Shown piece after piece: positions 57,988-64,000 of a stretch of 64,000 bases of DNA. Positions within the stretch are counted from its first letter, which is position 1, and each line of letters opens with the position of its first letter. Source of the stretch: Dinoroseobacter sp049801095 (GTDB lineage Bacteria; Pseudomonadota; Alphaproteobacteria; Rhodobacterales; Rhodobacteraceae); assembly GCF_049801095.1 (NCBI RefSeq), contig NZ_JBNAGH010000002.1, forward strand, positions 682,001 to 746,000, written 5' to 3'. The position numbers and the translations under genes were made by a program. The notes under the pieces were generated by a model, which searched no databases, had not been told where the DNA came from, and saw only the letters and a program-made list of their open reading frames with translations.

Positions 57988-59483
57988 GACTGGGGTTTCT
58001 GGCCTGCGCGTTTCTGCTCCCCTCTGCCGTGACCGCGCAGGTCGCGTTCGAGGATCACAGCACAGCCCTGCCCCCACATGTCTATTCCGGCGGCTGGGAG
58101 CATTTCGTGGGCGGCGGCGTGGCGGTCTTCGATTGCAACCGCGATGGCCTGCCCGAGATCTTTGCCGCGGGTGGGACCGCCCCTGCGCAGCTTTTCCTGA
58201 ACCGCGGGGGTATGGCTTTCGAACCTGGTGACCTGCCGGAGATGACCGGAGTGACCGGGGCCTATGCGCTCGACATTGACGCGGATGGCTGGCGCGATCT
58301 CTTCGTGCTGCGGGTCGGGCCGAACCGGGTGCTGCGTGGCGGGCCGGATTGCGCGTTTACCGAAGCCACCGAAGACTTCGGGATCGACCCGGGCAATGCG
58401 TGGAGCACCGCCTTCACCGCCTGGTGGTCCGAGGGGGACGCGCGCCCCACCCTGTTTGTCGGAAACTACGTGGATCGCAGCGATCCCGAGGGCCCGTTCG
58501 AGGCCTGCGACACGCACCAGATCCTGATACCACGCGCGGAGGACGGCTATGACAGCGCGCCGTTTGGCCCGGGCTATTGCACGCTCTCTGCGCTGGCCGC
58601 GCGGGATGCGCGCGGGCGGATGACCCTGCGGCTCTCCAATGATCGGCACTACTATGTGCGCGGCGGGTATGAGCAGATGTTTGACTTGACCGAGAACCGG
58701 TTTCTCGGGGCCGAGGATGGCTGGCCGCAAGTCTCTCTCTGGGGGATGGGGATCGCGAGCCGGGACCTGAACGGGGATGGGCGCGACGAGGTGATGCTGA
58801 CCTCCATGGGCGACCAGCTGTTGCAGATCGCGCAGGAGGACGGGACCTATGCTGCCGCGCCCTTTGCCCAGGGCACCTATGCCCAACGCCCGCATCTGGG
58901 CGATGATGGCCGCCCCTCCACCGGCTGGCATGCGGAATTCGGCGATGTGGATAATGACGGGCGCGCGGATCTCTTTCTCGCCAAGGGCAATGTGGATCAG
59001 ATGCCTGGCAACGCGATGAAGGATCCCAATAACCTGTTGATGCAGCAATCCGATGGAAGGTTCACCGAAGTCTCGATCGCGGCTGGTGTGGCCACGACCG
59101 CGCGCTCCCGCGGGGCGGCGATGGCCGATCTCGACGGAGACGGTCGGCTCGATCTGGTGGTGGTGAACCGGCGCGCGCCAATGGAGCTCTATCGCAATGT
59201 GACGCCAGAGACAGGCAACTGGCTGGCCATCGACCCGAGGGATCGGGCGAGCGTCTTTGCCGTGGGCGCCGAAGTGACGGTGATCACCGACGGCGCAAGG
59301 CAGGTTCAGCAGCGCGTAGTGGGCGGCGGCCATGCGGGGGGCGGCGCCCTGCCCCTCCATTTCGGTCTGGGCGAAGCGCGCGATGCGAAAATCGAAATCC
59401 GGGATGCCTCAGGCGTTCTGCGCGTCTCGCGCAAGGTGGCTGCAAACCAGACCTTGCGGATCGACCTCAGCCCGTCGCAATAG
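57984..59483 (+). CDS. exported FG-GAP/VCBS repeat protein, ASPIC/UnbV-like
   Basis: A 499-residue protein with a Sec signal (MRLGFLACAFLLPSAVTA). It contains about five calcium-binding FG-GAP-type repeats with DxDxDGxxD cores (DCNRDGLPEIF, DIDADGWRDLF, DLNGDGRDEVM, DVDNDGRADLF, DLDGDGRLDLV) forming a seven-bladed integrin-like propeller, and a C-terminal ASPIC/UnbV domain (GAEVTVITDGARQVQQRVVGGG...LHFGLGEA). Localisation would be periplasmic or extracellular. Function unknown; the family is often found with surface or redox proteins. Convergent with a MauG-like gene. Confidence 0.8.
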   Translation: MRLGFLACAFLLPSAVTAQVAFEDHSTALPPHVYSGGWEHFVGGGVAVFDCNRDGLPEIFAAGGTAPAQLFLNRGGMAFEPGDLPEMTGVTGAYALDIDADGWRDLFVLRVGPNRVLRGGPDCAFTEATEDFGIDPGNAWSTAFTAWWSEGDARPTLFVGNYVDRSDPEGPFEACDTHQILIPRAEDGYDSAPFGPGYCTLSALAARDARGRMTLRLSNDRHYYVRGGYEQMFDLTENRFLGAEDGWPQVSLWGMGIASRDLNGDGRDEVMLTSMGDQLLQIAQEDGTYAAAPFAQGTYAQRPHLGDDGRPSTGWHAEFGDVDNDGRADLFLAKGNVDQMPGNAMKDPNNLLMQQSDGRFTEVSIAAGVATTARSRGAAMADLDGDGRLDLVVVNRRAPMELYRNVTPETGNWLAIDPRDRASVFAVGAEVTVITDGARQVQQRVVGGGHAGGGALPLHFGLGEARDAKIEIRDASGVLRVSRKVAANQTLRIDLSPSQ

Positions 59484-59492
59484 CGGCGGGGC

Positions 59493-60824
59493 TCAGGGCT
59501 GCGCCACAGGGAGCCCGCTGGGCACGGTTTCGGGCACGCCAAGCCGCCCATCCACGGCCGCCGGATCCTCGAGAGCTGAGAGGAAGGCGAGGAGCGCGTC
59601 GATCTCCGCCTCCGTCAGAGCCTGGCCCGGCACGTGCCGCGCAGCGCGGATCTCGGCGATGTCGCCCCCGGGCCCAAAGGCTCGGAAATCCTCGACCGCG
59701 AGTTCGGGCAGGGTCACACCCGCCTGGTCATAGGCGGCAAGGCCGCCTTCGAGCGCCACGTGATCACGCAGGAAGGCGCCGAGATCCTTGTGCCCGCCCG
59801 CATGGCCGTAAGGCCCTGTCAGCGTGACATTCCGCAAAGAAGGTGTGCGGAAAGCATAGGCATCTTCGGACCGCCCTGTCACGCGCATCCGCCCCTCATC
59901 CCGGGCATGGCTCTCGAACCGCGCGGCCTTACCTGGCCCGATTTGGGGCGCGGCCATGGCGTGAAACCCGTGATCCGTCTGGAACGGCCCCGCATGGCAG
60001 GTCGCGCAGCCCGCCGCGCCATAGAACAGGGTCATGCCATCGACCTGTTCCGGGCTGAGCCCGCGCCCCTCCCGCAGGTAGGTGTCGAACGGGCTGGTAT
60101 CCGAGCGCCATTCAAACGCCATGAACGCCGCGACCGCATTGGAGATATCAGTGAAGCCAATCTGCGCCGGCGTTTCAATCTCGGGGTAGACCTCGGTAAA
60201 AGCCTGGGCATAGGCGGGGATCCCGGCAACCCGACGCGAGATCAGATCCCACGCGCCCCCCGGCCCGGTCAGCCGCCCCTGACGCACCGCCTTGCTGATC
60301 TCGTTCTCGCCATAGTGCCCCGCCATCTCATCCGGGCTGAGCACCGGGAACATGGTCTGTGCCGAGAGCAGGGAGGCAAATCCCGCCACCATGTCCTCAT
60401 CAAGCGGAGTGCGCAGCCCGCCGGGCCGGTCAGGATCAACCTCGATCCGACCATCATGGAAGAGCACCGTGAACTCATTGGCGCCGAGATTGAAAAGCGC
60501 CGGAGCGTTGCGTGGGATCCGCTGCTCGGGCAGGTTTTCCGGGTCGGCCCGTCGCTTGGGGCCCAGACCGATCCCGCCATCGCCAATGCCCAGGGACAGA
60601 CCATCGGAGGTCCCATGGGCCGGATGATGACAGGTGGCGCAGGACACCTCACGATTGCCGGACAGAACAGGATCGTAAAACAGCAGCTGTCCCAGACGCG
60701 CCTCGTCCAGATTGACCGGGGCAAAATCCGCGTCCACCACCGGGCGGGGCAGATCAACCGCCCCGACCACTCCGATGCCGAGCCCCGCAAGCAGCGCGAG
60801 CCCTGTGATCAGCATGTGCTTCAA
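59493..60824 (-). CDS. MauG/di-haem cytochrome c peroxidase-like protein, TTG start
   Basis: A 443-residue exported protein with two haem-binding CxxCH motifs: CATCH at residues 62-66 and CATCH near residue 290 in GAAGCATCHAGPF. The C-terminal TGRSEDAYAFRTPSLRNVTLTGPYGHAGGHKDLG stretch is typical of the CcpA/MauG family. The TTG at 60824 (LKHMLITGLALLAGL signal) has GGAGG seven bases upstream and is chosen over ATG 60815, which is too far from that site. It reduces peroxide or makes high-valent iron for protein modification. Ten bases from the convergent UnbV-like gene. Confidence 0.8.
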   Translation of the reverse strand: MKHMLITGLALLAGLGIGVVGAVDLPRPVVDADFAPVNLDEARLGQLLFYDPVLSGNREVSCATCHHPAHGTSDGLSLGIGDGGIGLGPKRRADPENLPEQRIPRNAPALFNLGANEFTVLFHDGRIEVDPDRPGGLRTPLDEDMVAGFASLLSAQTMFPVLSPDEMAGHYGENEISKAVRQGRLTGPGGAWDLISRRVAGIPAYAQAFTEVYPEIETPAQIGFTDISNAVAAFMAFEWRSDTSPFDTYLREGRGLSPEQVDGMTLFYGAAGCATCHAGPFQTDHGFHAMAAPQIGPGKAARFESHARDEGRMRVTGRSEDAYAFRTPSLRNVTLTGPYGHAGGHKDLGAFLRDHVALEGGLAAYDQAGVTLPELAVEDFRAFGPGGDIAEIRAARHVPGQALTEAEIDALLAFLSALEDPAAVDGRLGVPETVPSGLPVAQP

Positions 60825-61015
60825 CCCGTGTCCTCCCGTTCCGGTTGCGCTAACACTGCCGCGCGCCCCCGCCAAGGACAAGGGGGCGTCGCCTGTCTTG
60901 GTGGATCCTTTGGCAAGCCGGGTGTTGCGCCGCCTGCGATCCGGCGCACGCAGGGCTCGCGAGTTCTTCAGATTTCTCTGTGTCTATAGGCAGAAGTTTT
61001 CCTTGGAGCAGACAC

Positions 61016-61279
61016 ATGATCGACGACTACAAAGGCCATCAGAGCACCCTGACCGGCCCGGCAACCGCCGGGGAAGCCATCACGCCTGACAACTCCTCCA
61101 ACCTGCCCTTCGCCACGCGCGCGATCTATGTCGGGCAGGCTGGCGACCTCTCGGTTGAACTGATCTCGGGCAGCATTGTGAAACTGACCAATGTCGTCCC
61201 CGGCACGATCTATCCGCTGCGCGTCAAGCGCGTGCGGTCTTCGGGCACCACGGCTGGCGGTTTGGTCGGCCTGCGTTAA
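61016..61279 (+). CDS. orphan GTA-type spike base protein (Rcc01079-like)
   Basis: An 87-residue protein (MIDDYKGHQSTLTGPATAGEAI...) with the pattern of the Rhodobacter capsulatus gene-transfer-agent head-spike base family: an N-terminal ..ltgPAt.g.aitP..s..lp segment, TRAIYVGQAGDL, then ISGSIVKLTNVVPGTIYPLRVKRVRSSGTTA. GGAG precedes the ATG. No other phage or GTA gene is near. It may be a domesticated or relocated spike component expressed with a GTA cluster elsewhere. Family assignment is from recognition of the pattern, not a search. Confidence 0.65.
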   Translation: MIDDYKGHQSTLTGPATAGEAITPDNSSNLPFATRAIYVGQAGDLSVELISGSIVKLTNVVPGTIYPLRVKRVRSSGTTAGGLVGLR

Positions 61280-61314
61280 GGCGCGTTGCGCCTCTGGCTC
61301 TGGACGGAGCCCGC

Positions 61315-61343
61315 GACCACGGCTTTCCCACTGAGCCGTGGTC
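61315..61343. terminator. hairpin between spike protein and sulfur operon
   Basis: GACCACGGCT-9-AGCCGTGGTC, a 10-bp perfect stem in the 75-base gap between convergent genes, without a T-run; likely shared terminator. Confidence 0.55.
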
Positions 61344-61354
61344 GGCCCCGGATC

Positions 61355-62239
61355 TCAAAGCCCGGACACCGGGACCTTGAGCATCGGGCGCCCGGAGGGA
61401 TCCCGTGGGATCTCGCCCGCCCGCATATTCACCTGCAGCGAGGGCAAGAGCAGCGTCGGCACGGCCAGGGTCGCATCCCGCGCGGTGCGCAAGGCGACGA
61501 ACTCGTCGCGCGACTGGCCCAGCCCCACATGAATATTGCGCCGTTTCTCCTCGGCCACCGTGGTTTCCCAGCGGATCTCCCGCCCCTCGGGACCGTAGTC
61601 GTGACACATGAAGAGCCGCATCTCTTCCGGGAGGGACAACACCCGCCAGATAGAATCGTAGAGTTGCCCGGCATCCCCCCCCGGGAAATCGGCGCGCGCG
61701 GATCCGCCATCAGGCATGAAGAGCGTGTCGCCCACAAAGGTCGCGTTGCCGATCACATGGGTCATGCAGGCAGGCGTATGCCCCGGCGTCGAGAGCGCGT
61801 GCCCGGTGATCTCTCCGATCTGGTAGGTGTCGCCATCCTGAAAGAGCCGGTCGAACTGGCTGCCATCGCGCTGGAACTCCGTGCCCTCGTTGAAGACTTT
61901 GCCGAAAGTCTCCTGCACGGTCAGGATCTCCGCCCCGATTCCGATACGTCCGCCCAGACGCTGCTGGAGATAGGGCGCGGCGGACAGGTGATCCGCGTGC
62001 ACATGGGTCTCAATGATCCAGTCGAGGGTGAGACCGGCCTTCTCGATAAAGGCGATCATCATGTCTGCATGGCCATGAGTGATCCGCCCGGCGGCGTAGT
62101 CGAGATCGAGCACGCTGTCGATTACCGCACAGACCCGCGTCGCAGGATCCGCAACCACATAGCTGATCGTGTGGGTCGCCGGATCGAAAAAGGCGGTGAC
62201 CTCGGGCTTGGCCTCAAGATTGACTTCGATATCGGGCAT
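61355..62239 (-). CDS. persulfide dioxygenase-type MBL-fold protein 2
   Basis: A 294-residue paralogue of the protein at 44379 with the same metal motif THVHADH, STPGHTPACMTH and CHDYGPEGR. It should oxidise glutathione persulfide. It lies 26 bases after the two YeeE/YedE genes; the set resembles the blh/yeeE sulfide-detoxification operons controlled by BigR in alphaproteobacteria, although no BigR gene is present here. Confidence 0.85.
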   Translation of the reverse strand: MPDIEVNLEAKPEVTAFFDPATHTISYVVADPATRVCAVIDSVLDLDYAAGRITHGHADMMIAFIEKAGLTLDWIIETHVHADHLSAAPYLQQRLGGRIGIGAEILTVQETFGKVFNEGTEFQRDGSQFDRLFQDGDTYQIGEITGHALSTPGHTPACMTHVIGNATFVGDTLFMPDGGSARADFPGGDAGQLYDSIWRVLSLPEEMRLFMCHDYGPEGREIRWETTVAEEKRRNIHVGLGQSRDEFVALRTARDATLAVPTLLLPSLQVNMRAGEIPRDPSGRPMLKVPVSGL

Positions 62240-62265
62240 CGTCGCTCCTCCTCCTGCCGGGCTGC

Positions 62266-62712
62266 CTAGCGCGCCTGGGGCTCAAGCGGTGCAGCGCGGC
62301 TGCCGCGATCAAGCAGTGTGCGGGTGATGAGGATCCCGAGGATCAACGCCGCGACAAACCAGATCACTTCGATCCGCCCGGTTCCCAGTGCCGGGAGGGC
62401 CCCGCCCGGGCAGAACCCGGCGATGCCCCAGCCGATCCCGAAGATCGCAGCGCCGCCGAGCAGTCTTGCATCCAGCGCAGTGTTGGTCGGCACCTGAAAA
62501 CTGGGCGCCAGCGCCGGGGCCGCGCGCCGCCAGGCCAGACGATAGCCCAGGGCCGTCAGTGTCAGCGCGCCGCCCATGACGAAGGCGAGGCTCGGGTCCC
62601 AGCTGCCGGCAATGTCGAAGAAGTTCAGGACCTTGGCCGGGTTCGCCATGCCCGAAAGCGCGATGCCAACTCCGAAGACGAGACCAATGAGGTAAAAACT
62701 GAACATCCGCAT
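62266..62712 (-). CDS. YeeE/YedE-type membrane protein, second half (DUF6691-like)
   Basis: A 148-residue membrane protein with four hydrophobic helices and the FGVGIALSGMANPAKVLNFFDI and GIGWGIAGFCPGGALPAL motifs typical of the sulfur-transport YeeE/YedE family; the FCPG cysteine is the expected thiosulfate or sulfide relay residue. It starts 3 bases after its partner, GGAGG upstream. The two halves together equal one full-length YeeE. Confidence 0.8.
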   Translation of the reverse strand: MRMFSFYLIGLVFGVGIALSGMANPAKVLNFFDIAGSWDPSLAFVMGGALTLTALGYRLAWRRAAPALAPSFQVPTNTALDARLLGGAAIFGIGWGIAGFCPGGALPALGTGRIEVIWFVAALILGILITRTLLDRGSRAAPLEPQAR

Positions 62713-62715
62713 GGC

Positions 62716-63147
62716 CTATCCTCCAATCCCGTGACGGATCACAAACACCGTGGCGCCGCAGGTGGCCATGAAGACCAGCGTTGCGACGATCGAACGGCGC
62801 GAAAGGCGCGCCATCCCGCAGACGCCATGGCCGGAGGTGCAGCCCGAACCCAGAGTGACCCCGATGCCAACGAGAACACCGCCGACGAGTAACGCAGGCA
62901 GGCTCACCGGAACCTGGACCTCAGGCAGGGCGCCGCTGATCAGCCAGACGAGGATGGGGCCTGACACCATGCCTGCGAGCAGGGCCAGGCGCCAGGTCCG
63001 ATCCCCGGGCGACGCGGGCAAGAGTGCTCCGGCAAGAATGCCTGTGGCGCCAAAGATGCGACCATGAAGCGCCATGAGCGCCACGGCGGCCAAGCCGATC
63101 AGGCTGCCGCCCAAGAGCGACATCCCGGGGGTGAAAGCGGTTTCCAT
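62716..63147 (-). CDS. YeeE/YedE-type membrane protein, first half
   Basis: A 143-residue membrane protein with LLGGSLIGLAAVALMALHGRIFGATGI and LGSGCTSGHGVCGMARLSRRS, the latter holding the conserved cysteine pair of YeeE/YedE sulfur transporters. Start ATG 63147 has GGAGG five bases upstream. First gene of the sulfur operon; likely moves thiosulfate or sulfide-derived sulfur across the membrane. Confidence 0.8.
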   Translation of the reverse strand: METAFTPGMSLLGGSLIGLAAVALMALHGRIFGATGILAGALLPASPGDRTWRLALLAGMVSGPILVWLISGALPEVQVPVSLPALLVGGVLVGIGVTLGSGCTSGHGVCGMARLSRRSIVATLVFMATCGATVFVIRHGIGG

Positions 63148-63202
63148 CCGATCCTCCTGCAACCGATCCTTCGGGCAGGTTAGCCCGATCGGATCAGAAA
63201 TA

Positions 63203-63220
63203 CATTCAAGAACCGGAATG
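63203..63220. promoter_or_regulatory. short inverted repeat upstream of the sulfur operon
   Basis: CATTC-8-GAATG lies 56 bases before the first gene. Spacing and AT content are compatible with an ArsR/BigR-type site, but the arms are short and no regulator is nearby. Confidence 0.3.
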
Positions 63221-63277
63221 GATCTGTGACCAAGTCACCGAATGGCTGCCGCGCATTGCAGCGCGGCAGGTCGTGCG

Positions 63278-63925
63278 TCAGCGCCGGCGGCGGCGTGACA
63301 CCATCAGCAGAGCACCGAGCCCGGCCCCAAGAAGCGGGATGGAGGCAGGCAGGGGAATGGGCGCCACAGGCTGGGCGAAAAACGCCATGTCAAACCCGTC
63401 ACCCACCGGGCCTGGCAGGTTGACGACCTGCGTCACCGGGCTCGCGAATTCGTAGAGCACCCATGTCGCGGCGTTCGCGGTCGTGATCGAGTAGCCCGTG
63501 CCAATGGGGAGCAGGACACCCTGCGCATCCTCGGCCGCAAAGCCCAGATCGAGACGGACCCCGTTCAACACATTGCCGTTGTCATTCTCGACGACGAAGA
63601 GGATCTCGCTGATCGCCGTATCGAAGGTGATCGAGAACCCGTGCACATGCACATGCTCATAGTTTTGTGCAGTCACCATGCCAAAGCCGGAAAAGCTCTG
63701 CGTCCCGGTCACATCGCTCAGAGGCGAGAACGCATTGACCGTCCAGCCCACCGTGTCTCCCGGCGCAAAGCCGGACTCGCCCGTATAGGTCGCGACATCG
63801 GCAGCGATCGCGGTTTCGGTCTGAATGTCGAAGGTCAGATCGGCAATCGCAAGCGAGCCGATCGAACTGGCCTGCGCGCCCGTGGCTAACGCCAGAGACG
63901 CGGCGAAAATCGAGTATTTCAGCAT
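63278..63925 (-). CDS. VPLPA-CTERM exported protein 4
   Basis: A 215-residue protein with a Sec signal (MLKYSIFAASLALATGAQA), a beta-rich body with an unusual His-rich HVHVHG stretch, and the C-terminal sorting signal PIPLPASIPLLGAGLGALLM followed by RRRRR. Not closely similar to proteins 1-3. Its upstream region to 64000 lacks the TGATACAATTGA element seen before proteins 2 and 3. Expected to be exported and processed by an exosortase-type enzyme. Function unknown. Confidence 0.75.
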   Translation of the reverse strand: MLKYSIFAASLALATGAQASSIGSLAIADLTFDIQTETAIAADVATYTGESGFAPGDTVGWTVNAFSPLSDVTGTQSFSGFGMVTAQNYEHVHVHGFSITFDTAISEILFVVENDNGNVLNGVRLDLGFAAEDAQGVLLPIGTGYSITTANAATWVLYEFASPVTQVVNLPGPVGDGFDMAFFAQPVAPIPLPASIPLLGAGLGALLMVSRRRRR

Positions 63926-64000
63926 AAAGCACCTTTGTCCAAATCGTGACGAACTGGAAAAAGGTTAACACGGAAGGGGGCAAATCGCCAAAAACCCGCC

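Noticed and set aside
61016..61279. The spike-like gene as sign of a prophage
   Set aside because: No capsid, portal, terminase, lysis or integrase genes flank it; neighbours are metabolic.
1..64000. tRNA, rRNA, CRISPR arrays, insertion sequences, integrases, prophage blocks
   Set aside because: None seen on either strand; repeats found are short operators, terminators and one gene duplication. Not excluded by a covariance or profile search.

Overview
The window is GC-rich, densely packed DNA with long operons whose genes overlap by 1 to 4 bases. It looks like a Rhodobacterales (Roseobacter-group) chromosome. Supporting signs are VPLPA-type C-terminal sorting signals, an AapJQM-type amino-acid transporter, a dimethylsulfide-dehydrogenase-like molybdoenzyme operon and a homologue of the Rhodobacter gene-transfer-agent spike base protein. 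No rRNA, tRNA, CRISPR array, insertion sequence or integrase was seen. Species cannot be fixed from the sequence alone.

Layout. (1) 1-4.1 kb: edge-truncated methyltransferase, DUF2306 membrane protein, NDH-2-like flavoprotein with a divergent LysR regulator, and a MarR regulator. (2) 4.1-9.1 kb: ABC importer of the NMT1/THI5 type (binding protein, ATPase, one permease made of two fused copies) with a 5-formyl-THF cyclo-ligase paralogue, facing a divergent RpiR regulator; thiamin-precursor uptake is the best guess. (3) 9.2-27.3 kb: redox and signalling region. A single-domain globin, a PAS histidine kinase, a small protein and an OmpR regulator converge on a ddhABDC-like operon that is extended by an Nbp35-type ATPase and a beta-propeller protein. 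A divergent hybrid kinase/regulator pair and a second kinase/regulator pair, paralogous to the first, follow. (4) 27.4-30.0 kb: three VPLPA-CTERM surface or exported proteins, two of them tandem duplicates with their own promoters and terminators, plus a small GTG-start gene. (5) 30.0-48.7 kb: catabolic region. A seven-gene operon (FAD amine oxidase, HyuA, HyuB, SDR, acyl-CoA synthetase, RidA, amino-acid ABC ATPase) stands apart from its apparent transporter partners AapJQM at the other end. Between them lie a rhodanese, an IclR regulator, a BisC-type molybdoenzyme, a PLP C-S lyase, a VOC protein and a persulfide dioxygenase. (6) 49.0-50.4 kb: DUF3179 exported protein. (7) 50.6-58.0 kb: xylose operon xylF-xylH-xylG-xylB-xylA and the divergent ROK repressor. 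(8) 58.0-64 kb: FG-GAP/UnbV-like protein, MauG-like di-haem protein, orphan GTA-type spike protein, a sulfur operon (two YeeE/YedE halves and a second persulfide dioxygenase) and a fourth VPLPA-CTERM protein.

Working together. The ddh-like enzyme would take electrons from a reduced substrate (dimethylsulfide in its best-known relative) in the periplasm. Up to three two-component systems and a globin surround it. A motif with core ACAATTGAAAC recurs 70-100 bases before five genes or operons in regions 3 and 4 and suggests one regulon. Region 5 fits uptake and breakdown of an amino-acid-like, possibly sulfur-containing cyclic amide: C-S lyase, rhodanese, persulfide dioxygenase and a sulfoxide-reductase-type enzyme share the neighbourhood. 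These links are inferences from gene context.
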